Assembly (NCBI GenBank): GCA_027405735.1
Contig: JAPEHQ010000003.1
Span: 1,550,001-1,614,000, forward strand
Source of the DNA: Mucor racemosus
Lineage: Eukaryota > Mucoromycota > Mucoromycetes > Mucorales > Mucoraceae
Reading direction: 5' to 3'
DNA: 64,000 nt
Shown here piece after piece: positions 25,441 to 37,090 of the stretch. Both the position numbers and the translations under genes were made by a program. Numbering within the stretch: position 1 is the stretch's first letter; every line of letters starts with the position of its first letter. A model generated the notes under the pieces. The model was not told the DNA's origin and searched no databases. It saw only the letters and a list, made by a program, of their open reading frames with translations.

Positions 25441-25680
25441 TTGAGCTTTAATTTTACGTTTCCAATATCATTAACGTAAACATGGCCATCATTGAAACCT
25501 ATTGCTGTCTTTTTATCCTCTTTGTCCCAAGCCAATTTATTCAATGCTTTACCATAGGCAACTTAAGCAGCACTTACAAATGATTCCTCGGTGTTTGCAT
25601 TCAAATTCCATAAACTAAATTGACTGGTTCCATATTATACAGTAATATCAAACGCATCATCAGCCCGCCGCCTTATGATA
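25441..25680 (-). pseudogene. Decayed dynein intermediate-chain WD40 fragment
   Basis: On the minus strand one frame reads about 75 residues of a WD40 blade pair interrupted by two in-frame stops (one before YGTSQFSLWNLNANTEE, one before VAYGKALNKLAWDKEDKK) and continues with TAIGFNDGHVYVNDIGN. The LWNLN..TE...V and ALN+..W...IG...G.VYV.DIG signature is that of the C-terminal beta-propeller of cytoplasmic dynein intermediate chain. The rest of the gene is not recognisable nearby, so this is a fragment rather than a full decayed locus. Confidence 0.65.
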
Positions 25681-27399
25681 AATGTCAATCTAAAATTAGA
25701 AACATCCCATTGTCATTGTTATAAGCTACGAAAAGCTTGATTTTTAATAATATAGCAATTAAATAAAAAAACAAGACGGTACTAATAGCATATGGTGAGT
25801 ATTCAACATCTAGTTGAGTTTAATGAAGGATGCTTTTGAATCCTTTTGGAAATCCTGAAGCAAACACAACATCTTGGTCCTGTAATTTGTATCCATCAAA
25901 ATGTAGCGATTTCCACCACACAATAAATGCGCCTTTTATCAATCTTGACCTCGTTTTATATTGAGTATCAGTTTTTTACCAGTTGTATTTTCTCTGATTC
26001 ATTAATATTCGGCCATTTTGAACGATAGTGTATTAAATTACAATTTAGCAGTATACTGCTAGTAGTTTTTTGTTATTAATTTAAAAACTTGTTCCTATTT
26101 TTATTATTACTATTTTTATTATTCTTACCATTGATTATACTTGTCAAACTGATTGATTCATACAGTATATCATATTATTATTTTGTATTAGTAGATTATT
26201 ATACAGTTGATACCTGCATTTAACAATGGTGGATTGGAAAGTTGCTGTATGTCTTTAGTTTGATGAATAATGCGTACTTTGGTTATCCAGTATAATTTAT
26301 AATTCTAGGTGTTTCTACTCCTAAAAACTGAATTTCCAAATGCAGTTGCATCTGTTAAATAGCACTTGAGTTTCTGTGCGTTGTAGCTCATGTTTTACTA
26401 ACTCCCATTTTGGAAAATATTGCTTTATATTTATCCATATTCAATTTTTGTGTTATACAGCTTAATATTAATGTACTAACATTGAGTTTTGTCTATATCT
26501 CTGCAGTGGAATCACATACTAAAAACGCTTGATAAAAATAAAACAACCTAAATTCCAAGTGTCGCTCATAAGATATGATGCCACTTGAAATGTAAATAAC
26601 AATAATAAACAAACGCTTCAATTGAACACAATAACAAACGCATGCTAAAAATATGAAATACCTTTTTGAACTATACATGTCATGTAGATGATAGTAGTAC
26701 CCTTGATCACGGCGCAATCGATTACACAAATGACATATATATCAAAACAGGATTCTATCCAAATCAATAATAATAATAAACAAAGATATCAATTTAGTCA
26801 ACTGCTCATCTATATTGAAGTTGCACTATCAATATAAATAAGATTCAAGCATATAAAAACTACCCCTTAAAAATCAAGGTTACATAAAATGGATCTAACA
26901 AAAATAAACAAAACAACCATTTCCCAAAAGGTCGATATTGTCACACTTGACATACAATCCCTTATAGTCAATGCTCTACACAATTTACCCCTTAAAATAT
27001 CAAATCAATAACAATGCACTCAAAACTGGAAGATTACTAAATATACATCCATTCAAGTCTGATGGTATCCAAGTTCTCCAAATCACTATAAATACCCTCA
27101 TACTTTTCAATTATTTTAACTCTTCAGAAATCTTTTGTAATAAAAACTTTAGCTGATTATAATTGTATTTCTACTGTTTTTGTTTTTTATACTTTTTTTA
27201 TTTTAGTAAATAACTTCGTCATTTACTGCAATCTCCACCAAAAATTGGCAAATTTTCCAGATGATGTCTACTACCAATATCTGAAAAGTTCTAGTATCAT
27301 TTCCAAAAAGAAAAATACATCTTAATTTGCTGCATTTCCCAAAATAGTGAAAAACTGACAAATACATGTCCACAAATACGGCGATTAAAATTGTAGACC
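25681..27399. other. Gene-poor AT-rich region
   Basis: No credible gene. Open frames on the minus strand at 26493-26729 and 27203-27457 have no family resemblance and unlikely composition. Confidence 0.45.
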
Positions 27400-27575
27400 A
27401 AAGGAGAGTGACAAGCTTAACATGTAGCGTATGCGCTACAAATTGAGTGCGACACACATATTCGTGAGTTCAAACCCGCCAAAGGGGAAGCCCTTTGGTA
27501 TTAGGATATGAATTTCGAAAGAGAATCTCCGATGACCTTGCTTCTCATCGAATATGATCCTCCTTTTTTTTTCTT
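27400..27575 (+). repeat. SINE-like element with tRNA-type box B and poly-T end (candidate)
   Basis: A sequence resembling an internal Pol III promoter: AGTGACAAGCTTAA as a poor box A, a self-complementary GTAGCGTATGCGCTAC, and GAGTTCAAACCC as a good box B. An 8 bp hairpin (CCAAAGGG, GAAG loop, CCCTTTGG) follows at 27479-27498, and a T-rich run near 27563-27575 could end Pol III transcription. It does not fold as a functional tRNA. Only one copy is in the window, so repeat status is inferred. Confidence 0.35.
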
Positions 27576-27849
27576 AGTAAATTTTGCATATGTCTAACAA
27601 TTTTTTTCCTTTTTCATTAGTGCATATGATATGCATACTAGTAAATTTGGCCGGCAAAACCCGGCTCGACACCAATGCTACCAGCATCTATGGGTCATTT
27701 TACGTTCAGCCAGTTCAATCAACAAGTTGGTTACCTGCTACTTACACCTACTAAGATCAGCAAGCCCATCACTTCTTCTGAACGAATATGAATCTAAATG
27801 ACTGACCTCCCGTTGCAATGGCAGGTACTTCTAGCGCTGATCCGCAGAA

Positions 27850-29665
27850 TTGCAAACTTCTGAAAACTGGGGTTCACTTTTCATCGCTGCTATACTTTTT
27901 TTTCACTAAATAATACCAAGATAAAATTATATGCCAATGTACCTGAGATGTTTACCTTTAATTTAAAAACAAGTATCCGAAAATATCCTATTTTTTACAA
28001 TTGGTATTAATTTTTCAATGCTAATGTTTCAGATTTTTACGCGTATTCCGCTGCTAAAGAATTGAAAACTTTGAGGCTTCATATCTCTAGAAATAATTAA
28101 GCTATACTAACACTTTCTAATGATAAAACTTACTTGTTTTGAAGTGCTCTATAACATATTCAAGTATAAAAAAATTATGAGCACTTTTATTTTTTTTTCA
28201 TTTTTTTTGGTATTTTTGTAGCAGATTTCAAAATATTCGCTAAATTGAGCAGCATGTTTTTTTACATTTATCTCATCAAGCTCGTTGAGCTCTCTTGGAT
28301 CCAATTTAGAGTTTTTCAAAATATTAATTTTTCGTGGAGATATTTTCAAAATATGTACAAAAATATACCTTCATTTCTAGCTTCCATTTTTCCCTTGTAT
28401 ACCCTTATCCCAAACTCTGAATCTGAAAAAAATTTGCACAAAAATCTCGTTTTCTCTACGAAAAATGCATTTAAAAGATCCAGTAATAGCTCGATCGATA
28501 GATAATTTTACTGTGCATTATTTCCATTACTTATGTTTGAAATATGTTTATAAAAAATGTTATGTATCTTTAAAAAACCTCCAAATTTTCAATTGCATTT
28601 TACGCAAAATTTAATGTGAAATTGTTTTCTGGATTTTACTTAGATGGATGCGGAATCCAAAACTCTACAAAAACCATCTAATACGCTAGGCCAACTTACT
28701 TTGTATTTCATGAACTATTAAAGGAATTTATTTTTTTGATCGTTTTCGATCGATTTTACACCATTGATACAGATCGAGTCGTATGAGATTAAAAATGATT
28801 TAGTTTATACGAGCGATCGAAATTATTAATATTTAAATGATGATTTTCCAGTAAATTTAGGAATGTGTTCAGTTAAATACACTTTTATATAGAAGATTAT
28901 CTCTAACTAGTAGATGAATGTGTTCTTTTAGAAAGATTTTATTAATCAAACGAGAAGATTTCTATGGTATTTAGATGTGTTCCGTTTGTACTTTGAATTG
29001 AATGTGTCCTTAATAATAAAGGTGATTTCCAAAAACAAAGAATTTGTTAAAAAATAGTAGGATGATTTTCAGATTAAGAATGTGTTCCTCTATTTACTTT
29101 ACTATGATGATTTCCTCAGTAAGGATGTGTTCAATAGATAAAGATTTGTTACAAAAGTAAATAAGATATGATTTCCGTTTTATAGGATGTGTTATGCTTA
29201 TAAACTCGAAGTTATAAAGAATGTTTCTTTTACAGATGTGTTCTTATAACAGATAAAGGGGTTTAATACAGGTATATGAGTATTATTAATGGGTTGAGAT
29301 AGATATACAAGTTTTTAATAAACAAGGCTAATTTTAAGCAAGAAAATAATCTGAAGATTTTATTTAAAGAAAAACATAGGGCATATTTATAAGAAATTGA
29401 TAAGTTTGTGTATCATAAAAAGAACGTGTGAATGAACATATAGATAAGGGCATCAGGAACAGCATAGGAGATAGAAAAAATTAAAGTAGCGGCGAAGTTA
29501 CCACCAGGCCGTAACACCATATTCAATTTTGGAACTCAGTTGCCATAGATGTAAGCTGTAGTGTAATTTATTGTTTTGATTATTTCGACGAAAAATCAAT
29601 ATTTTTCGCCAAAACAAAAAATGCAGGGTATTTTCGAGTCGAATCTATCTTGTGAATACAAAAAA
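27850..29665. repeat. Dispersed repeat family, copy 2, split by a solo LTR
   Basis: Similar to the copies at 21941, 45655 and 53838. Its left part runs to 28764 and its right part resumes at 29517 with the segment that begins ATTTTGGAA in the other copies. The interruption is exactly the 752 bp solo LTR described separately. It lacks the upstream 330 bp shared by copies 3 and 4. Confidence 0.85.
28765..29516 (-). mobile_element. Solo LTR nested in repeat copy 2
   Basis: A 752 bp insertion that starts TGATACAG and ends CGTAACA on the plus strand, so it has the TG...CA ends of an LTR. It is flanked by a direct duplication CCAT (28761-28764 and 29517-29520). The empty site is visible in the other repeat copies, where the two flanks are continuous. 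On the minus strand it begins TGTTACGGCC, a start I associate with Ty3-type LTRs; orientation and class are inference. No internal retrotransposon genes are present. Confidence 0.75.
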
Positions 29666-29782
29666 ATAATATCTCCATTTAGATACTCAATTTAGATGGT
29701 GCCAAAACTATTATGAATATATCGAACCGACAAATGATAATTGATAATTCTATATTTTATTAATCTAGTAGTAAATTTGAAG

Positions 29783-32700
29783 TTATGCAAACATGAACAC
29801 ATTCTTTTGAGCTGTGCACATCTTCTTTGCTCTTTCTGTACCAACAACACGCTCCAGTTTCAAAAAGTCGTACTTTGAGAACAAGGCTGTACAAGAGAAT
29901 GTTGCCTCTTCTGCAGCACTAGCTTCATCAAATTTGAGGCCCAAAAAGTTGACAATTTCTGTATAATACAAAGGATCTTCTGGAAGTCCATAAAAGACAA
30001 CGTGGAAAGTACCACGAATATTGTATCTAATGAAATATTAATAATTGCCAAACAACACAAGTACTATGTATATAATACCTTCTAAAGAAATGCAATCTCT
30101 CGGTATATAATAAGAAATTGGAGCGACCGTGAAAGAATTGTGCTCTTGATCTAGTAATAGCAGGCCCAGAAGCATATCTATTTGAATGGCGTTAGCTTAT
30201 TTTTTTCTATACTTATTGAGTTTTTATACCAACTTACTCTGAACATGGCTCATAGGAATACCTATTGTCTTCGAAATAATTTCTCACTCTAACGAAATCA
30301 AAATAAGACGGAATGAAGATGAGGGTATGTGATTGCATAATAGCAGATTTACGAAGAGTGGGCAATGTCTAGTATCTGGATGAGTAGCTACTCCTATATG
30401 TTTGTATGCAATATTTAGTAGTTTACCTTTTCAATGAAATATTTGTAACGAACATCATTGATCATTTTTAAAGATGGAGCATCGATACGAGTGAAGCTCT
30501 AAATATGCATTGTTAGCGTATTTAAAGACAAATGCTATTTAATGGTTTACCTGTTGAACTTGAGGAATAACATCCAAAATTGAACCTTCTTCATATGAAT
30601 GCTTAATTTTCAATTTTCCTGCGACATTTTTCATATATTTGTTGAATAATGCGTTGAATTCAGGTGTTAAAAAGTCAGCAAAGACAAGTGTTTGACGAAG
30701 ATATTTAGCTCTGTTAGAAAAAGTAAGTAAGAAATTCTTGTACACTAGATATCAATACTTACTTTCCGTCCAAATACCAGCTTTTGATTCTGGAAATATC
30801 ACAACCATGGCCATCAGTAGGAATTAAATTGAGATGTTGGAAAATATGATCAATGTGTTCCCAATTTTGCATCAAGAAATGATTAGTTTGATCCAAGATG
30901 ACCATTTCAATAGAAGACAAAAAGTCGAAATCTCTCTTCTTATCACTAAAATTAAAGGCGTTTGAGTATAACCGAAGCGCTACAATTTTATACGTTTATC
31001 TTACCCTTCTGTACCGATCAAGGTACGCAAACCCAAAGGCGAAGCAATGATAACATCGGCATTGTAAAAATCAGAGTAAATCTTCATTGACTTCTTTGCA
31101 AATTTGATACCTAAACGGAAATGATCATCAATATTGCCCTGGAAGTTTTGTAAATAATCGGCAGGCTTGGATGTATCGATGGCTTCTTCTTCACGCAAAT
31201 TGAACTGCTCAAAAAATCGGTTTTTATTCTCATGTTGCTCTGTTCCGGATAATTTGATAAATGTATCCACAAGATCAACAACAGTATTTCTGAATGGTAA
31301 AATGATCAAAACTTTGGGACGAGTGAAGCCTTGGTCACGCATTTCACTATTTTGTTCAATAATAGAGTTAAAGTCATGTCTTTGCTCATATAGTTAGCCT
31401 AATTTACCCTGCATCGGTGCCCTCTTTTTGAGCTTTGCTTAATTTAGCATTATTCTTGAGAACACGATCTCTAGTTCTAAAAAGAAGAAATTAGACAAAG
31501 GTTGTGTACAATCGGTTTATAATACTAACTTTGTGATGTGATTCAATGCATGAAGAGCATAAGCATTTCTAATTTCTTTAGCATTACCCAAACTACGGTT
31601 ACAAAAAACCATATCACGGTAATTGTTCATTTGGTTAAAAAGATGATCTTGCAAGGGAGTAAAAGTTACAGCTGCAAACAAAATAAGGTTAATAGAAAGA
31701 TCTACAAATGCAGTATCAAATACTTACTCTTCTTGATTACTTCTTTATTGGCCTTGGGCCAACAGTTTGCAATACGCTGCTTTACTTGAACGTCTTCCAG
31801 TTTTTCAATCTTTGGCATATCTTTTACAGATTTGTCTACACTGGTAGTCAAGGCAGTAACATCTTTCAAGATTTCATCCTCAAAGGTTTGTGATACCCAT
31901 TTCTTTTGTTCAATGATAGAAATCTTCTCATCAAAAGATGCAGGCTGTTGATCAGCAAATCTATCCTCGAAAAGATCATCTATATTAGAAAAGCATAAGT
32001 ACAAATTCAAGCTAGTAGACTCAATCAGTACCTGATACATCTTCCTCTTCAGCGTCGCTTCCTACATATACAATTTCCTCCTCTTCTTCTTCGTCTTCCT
32101 CAATGGGATCTGCTGCATCGCCGTCAATTGGCTCAGCATCTTCCACATCTTCCTCGTCATCGTCTTCTTCCTCATCGTTATCTTCCTCGTCATCATCATG
32201 CTCAATTTCTTCACCCTCATCCAAGTTATCAATCTCTTGTTCAGCATCTTCATCGATTTCTTCTTCGTCAACGAGCTCCTCGTCTTCGCTATCAACAGCA
32301 TCCTCAATGCCTTCTTGCTCACGCTGGATTTTCTTATAAAAATCCTTTTGTTTAGAGTTTTTCTTTAATGATCCCATGAGTAAAGAGTATGCAGAAGGTT
32401 TCTTCCAGTCTTCCTCTTCCTCATCATCACTCTCAGAATCATCTTGCTCATCAGAATCATCAAATTGTCCCTCAGCTCTACGTCTTTCTTCGTCCATTTC
32501 TCGATCCAAATCGGCTTCTGATACAACTCGTCTACGTCTAAAAAGTAAAATTAGCATGTGAATATCCAAATATTTGATTGCATTTACTTTGTGCCATCTT
32601 CTTCATCTTCCTCGAAATCTTTAGGTACAAGCTCTCCATAATCTTCAAAATCTTGCTTTTGCTTTCTGGAAAGCTTTCCATATTTGACAGGTGCCTCCTT

Positions 32701-32802
32701 TCTTTTGCTGGCAGTTTTTGAAGTAGAAAGACCTGATACATGCGTACCAGATACTTTCTTTTTACTCATATTTTTGCTAATTGCTGAACGTTCTTTGGCC
32801 AT
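29783..32802 (-). CDS. UTP25: Utp25, U3 snoRNP-associated ribosome biogenesis factor
   Basis: Twelve exons (32802-32588, 32537-32032, 31979-31728, 31671-31530, 31476-31408, 31379-31005, 30945-30763, 30710-30551, 30498-30427, 30368-30238, 30177-30079, 30026-29783) join in frame to 815 residues. A basic lysine-rich N-terminus and a very long aspartate/glutamate-rich region precede a DEAD-helicase-like fold. Family-typical segments are [64 protein letters not shown] and [24 protein letters not shown]. Utp25, the orthologue of vertebrate Digestive organ expansion factor, joins the small-subunit processome in the nucleolus and is needed for 18S rRNA maturation. The Walker and DEAD residues of true helicases are not conserved in this family, and I see none here. 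The length is somewhat greater than yeast Utp25 because of the acidic region. Confidence 0.92.
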
Positions 32803-33488
32803 TTTGACTTGTTATGTAGATATAGACAGAAGAAAAAAAAGTAAAACGAACCTGTAAATGGCATAAACTTTTGAAATAACATAGGAAAACCTGTCACCGA
32901 AGGATAATCAACCAACCCAAGAACAAGTGAGTGGCGTAAATCAAACCAAGATTTGAACCGAAATTTGCGTTGATAACAACAGAATAGAGAACATTTTACC
33001 AGGAGATTCTAATCATTGTATTGTCGAAAAGGCCACAAAATATGTTTATAACGGCTTTAGCTTATTTAAGTTACAATATCTGCAAATATATGGAATAATT
33101 GGAGCAATGCCTGAATTTCAAAATTGCACCAGCAAGGATTTTAAAAGTTTTCAAAGGTTGAAATTGTTTGAAAATTCACAAATAGAAAATTGGCTAGTAT
33201 GATTGAGCATATATTTTATTTACTCACATTTTTTATTTGGCAATTACAAGCTTGAATTGTTTTAAATAAATCCTTTGAAGTTGATGTATACATGATTACA
33301 AATTAGGAAATTATTGCGGTTGTGTACGAAATATTCGTAAATATTATGATTATCAGATAAAATTTCAAGGATTTTATTAGAAAGATGTCGTAATTATGAA
33401 AGGATATAAAAAAAAATAAGGAGCAAAGACTTTTTCTTGCATTTTTCTTGAGGATATTATGTTACAAAATGTAGGGAAATGGATAATT
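32803..33488. other. Intergenic between UTP25 and the CofD-like gene
   Basis: About 690 bp, AT-rich, containing the promoter of the upstream end of UTP25 and the 3' UTR of the CofD-like gene. No further signal found. Confidence 0.6.
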
Positions 33489-35179
33489 TTAAATATGTAC
33501 AATGGATTCAATGACTTGAGTAAACAAATCTTCGTTATAAATGGGTTCTCCAGAGCTATTAAGAGTGCCTTTCATACAAACGCATTTGATACCAAGTCTT
33601 TCAATGGATGCAGTATCAACTTTAATGGCACTATTGTCGAGATAAACCATATGAGTGATAAATGAAGAGATGGGACTAGGATAAAAGGAGTTGTTTGGAA
33701 AAGGAGGATATCGATGAGAAGGAGATGCTGGCATACTACCAATTGCCATGGAAGATAATTGATTGTTAAGAGAATAAGATGAAGGTGGTGTTTGAATAAC
33801 GGTGCTTGTAATACTGCTTGATCGACTATTGGGATCATACAAATCATCATCGTCATCTTCTTCATCTTCCTCTTCATCATCACAGGATTGATAAAATGCA
33901 CGACGTGCATCAATTCGTTGGCTTTCGTTTAAAGCAGAAGCGATTGCATTGATAAAGTCAATAGCTGTATAATCACTGGTTTCACGATCATTTGTGCCAT
34001 TCAACAATAGAATTTTGTGCCTGAGACTTTGTGATTGAACAATAGAGTTTCCAACGCCGCGAAGAATGAGACATGGAATTAGTGAAGTGTACAAGGAACC
34101 AATGGAATACACTAATGTCTTTTTCGATGACAATTGACTAACGACTTTAGGATTAGCTACTGGGTAGATTTCTTGGCCATATTCATTAATATAGTAAATG
34201 CGATCGATAGGAGAAGTAAGTTTTTCATCAATGTGCTTTGAAAAAAATAGGTTCGCATTATCCATGGCTTTAGGTTCTGATGTAATATTAATAGGATCTT
34301 CAAAATATGAGAATGCATCGATAGGATTCATACGCTTCTTTCTAGGTGTACATGCACCATTTTTTCTTTTTTGTTGAAAGGGTGAAGGGTGTGATATTTC
34401 GCATTGACCAACTAACGTTTCTCCATTTGATAAAGATGCAGCAATGGTAGCTGTTTGATTTGTATTGATAACTGGAACAACAGATGTAGGCACAGATGTA
34501 ATACCAGTGATAGAAGCAAATAAGAAAATAGCAGCTTCCAAAGAACCAGTAAATAATCTAGCGCCTGTCAAGAAGAAATTGCCAACACTTCCATTACAGA
34601 AATTGAATCGTTTGTGAGCTCTTTTCAAGATTTCAAAATCGAATAGGGTTAGAAAACCTCGAATAGCTTCTTTTTTCTCGATGGAAATGTCACTCCACAG
34701 ACTATTATATATTTAGAAATTAAACATCAAAGTATTGATTGCATTGGAATTAACATTATGTACCTGTGTCTTCCTTCCACAATCAAGGCCCATTCATCAC
34801 GCACTTTTTGGAGATCTTTATCAGCAGGTAATCGATAACTCAAAAGGTCTTTAATAGCTTTCATTTCAGTTGAAGCAGTATTTTCATTCAAGGTGTCCAT
34901 GAGACGAATTAATCTTGAACGTAAATCACCAACACTAGGGCCGCCTAACACTCGCAAGAGTTCACTCTATTTTATATTATAACGACGAGTATTTAGAGAT
35001 AATGATTTTTTTTATTAAAGGAGTGATCTTACAGTGGATCCACCATTGTCAGAAATACCAAGTATATAACTAACATCATGTGAACTTGTTTTATGAAAAC
35101 CATCTAAAATATGATTACAAGCTGATCCACCTGAAAACACTACATACGATGATTTTGAAGCAGAAATTGATTTCTCCAT
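33489..35179 (-). CDS. CofD/YvcK-like (UPF0052) protein
   Basis: Three exons (35179-35033, 34966-34764, 34701-33489) encode 520 residues. Family segments are clear: VVFSGGSACNHILDGF at the N-terminus, ILGISDNGGSTSELLRVLGG across the first intron, PSVGDLRSRLIRL, NFCNGSVGNFFLTGARLF, VYSIGSLYTSLIPCLILRGV and KILLLNGTNDRET. These are the nucleotide- and phosphosugar-binding elements shared by bacterial YvcK and archaeal CofD. Fungi do not make coenzyme F420 as far as I know, so the CofD reaction is unlikely and the true substrate is open; yeast YNL011C is in the same group. A lineage-specific insert rich in acidic and serine residues sits near residues 390-440. I started at 35179 because it leads directly into the conserved strand; an in-frame ATG upstream adds an unlikely 32 residues. 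Confidence 0.88.
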
Positions 35180-35845
35180 TTTGTGTATAGAAAATGTAAG
35201 GGAAAATAAGGAAATTGAAAGAGGAGAGAAGAGAGGGGATCTCAAGTCAAGTAGATCACTATTTATACCAAACAAGCAAGGCCATCTCCGGAAACTTGAA
35301 TAGATAGCGAATTTCTATTATCTTTTGATAAGAGAAATATAAACCAATGGCATATGATAATTAGCATTAAATCGGCGATATGGTATGACAAAATACCATA
35401 ACATAATGTGGATTTTATGGACAAGAGATAAATTGATAAGATTTTGTACTTTTATATTAAGGGATCTAGTTCGATCTATACACATACTATTGGCCTATTT
35501 AACCATCTTATCTAATTATACATGAATGCATCAAAAAAAGAACTTTATAGAACTCGTTACACAAGTAGCGAGATATCCAAGAATAATAATACTCCTTTGG
35601 AGATATACTGAATATATACGGGCGTGATATAGTATTAAAATAGTGAGCGGAAAGAATTTCAGTTGACTGTCTGAGCTGAATCTTTTTGTTCCATGGGGCT
35701 TCCTTTCTCTCCGGGGTGGAATAGTCTGAAAGTGTATTTAGAATCCATAAGCTGAGACATTAAACCGGATCAAACCTTTTCCATGGACATTACAAGATCA
35801 GTTCTCCTGACTAATTTTTTTTCTCTACATGTTCATATCGTCATG

Positions 35846-35888
35846 GATATAATGTCATCGAAGTCCTCGATGCATGACATTATATATC
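35846..35888. repeat. Inverted repeat, about 16 bp arms
   Basis: GATATAATGTCATCGA and TCGATGCATGACATTATATATC face each other across a 5-base loop, with one bulge. It could form a hairpin in RNA or be a small MITE remnant. Confidence 0.6.
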
Positions 35889-36035
35889 CCTCATTAATCA
35901 TTTACAATCACATGCCGCTTTATAGTTGAATATAGTCTATAAAAGAAATAGGATATGTTTGTGCAACAGCAAACCCAAGTTAGACATGGAGGCTCCTATT
36001 GGAAAATTTAACTAAAATACTTTTATAAGCGATAG

Positions 36036-36071
36036 CGAGCTGGTCAACGCCGCTACGTGGTGTGCAGCTCG
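36036..36071. repeat. Short hairpin in a GC-richer patch
   Basis: CGAGCTG at 36036 pairs perfectly with CAGCTCG at 36065, enclosing a 22-base loop (AACGCCGCTACG in the middle). The surrounding 60 bp are far richer in G and C than the neighbourhood. An uncharacterised structured RNA or a repeat end is possible. Confidence 0.4.
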
Positions 36072-36273
36072 TACTGCCCGGAGGCTTGTTTTACTTGATT
36101 GTAAGAAGCTTTTCATTGTACTGTACAAATAGCTAGAATAATATTTAATGATAATGCAAATACAAGTTACTAAATAATTGTATTGCTTTTTTTGTATATC
36201 CTTGTTCTCCTCTTCCTCCTCTTTGTTTGGGTGTGCGTTGTCGTTATATAGTTCCTTAAATTATTGTATTTAT

Positions 36274-36720
36274 TTAATTGACTGAAATACGACCATATGA
36301 TTTTAAAAATAAAGTGGTAACTAGTTTATTCATAATAAATGCAATATAGTTGTACTTATCCATGATGATCAAAACGCAAGTGGCCAATTCATTGATTTTG
36401 TCTGGGTGATCGTCCGTCAGAACACAAAGCATGTCTTTTAGACACTTTGGCAGTTTGATCATGCCATCATCCATATATTTATTATCGGCCTTACTTGCTG
36501 AATCCTTTATATACATCCAAGCTCGTAATCTTTATAACTGTATATTATATCTATTCTATCACCTATTATTCTGCTGGATCTTTTCCCGCTTGTTGCAAGA
36601 GTTCTATTAACATTGTGTCTGGCTGTGGAAGCAATACCAGTGTTGCATGCCACCAAGCACCATACTTCTCACCTTCTACAGTATCAATATATCTTACAAT
36701 ATATTGACTACGACATGTAT
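36274..36720 (-). pseudogene. Fragments of an unrecognised, probably repeated, protein family
   Basis: Two adjacent minus-strand stretches read as protein. Upstream (about 36716-36567) a frame without an initiator reads QYIVRYIDTVEGEKYGAWWH and ends AGKDPAE before a stop. Downstream (36516-36274) a frame holds IKLPKCLKDMLCVLTDDHPD followed by KINELATCVLIIMDKYNYIA. The pattern K(L/T)P..LKDM..L followed by I.EL...G is similar in layout to the C-terminal domain of the gene at 50914-53021. There is no credible splice join between the two, so I treat this as a remnant. Confidence 0.4.
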
Positions 36721-37020
36721 TGAAGTGCAAAGTCTTGATATCAGATATAAGATACTCTTAGCGTACTAAATTTATCCAGCAATTAAAATTTAATGGCATT
36801 TGTTGATATATCGTTAAACATAAGAAGATGCTATGATTCATATCCAATGTACCGCTCAAAATAAAATAGAAAAAGTGCAGACACCAATACATAACGCAAA
36901 TAGACAAGTCTACGTCTGTTGATTTAATTATATTATGTAGTTTTTTATCGATTTGGGATCATTAAAGGCTATAATTAAATCAACCTTAAATGCATTTCGT
37001 TGAAAATCCCTCTCTTCCTG

Positions 37021-37090
37021 CCGGGAGTATTATGTATGTATTTGCGAAAAGCCTTCCGCGGAGGGGTTCCCGATGTATACATAATACCGG
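37021..37090. repeat. Inverted repeat with GC-rich loop
   Basis: CCGGGAGTATTATGTATGTAT at the left and ATGTATACATAATACCGG at the right are complementary apart from a two-base insert and small end mismatches. The loop contains CCTTCCGCGGAGGGG, which can fold further. It looks like a small foldback element or a structured transcript. Confidence 0.55.

Noticed and set aside
27411..27483. A functional tRNA gene
   Set aside because: Box B is good but the acceptor and T stems do not pair and box A is poor; listed only as a SINE-like candidate.
32103..32561. Plus-strand serine-rich open frames
   Set aside because: They are antisense shadows of the acidic GAT/GAA repeats in UTP25.
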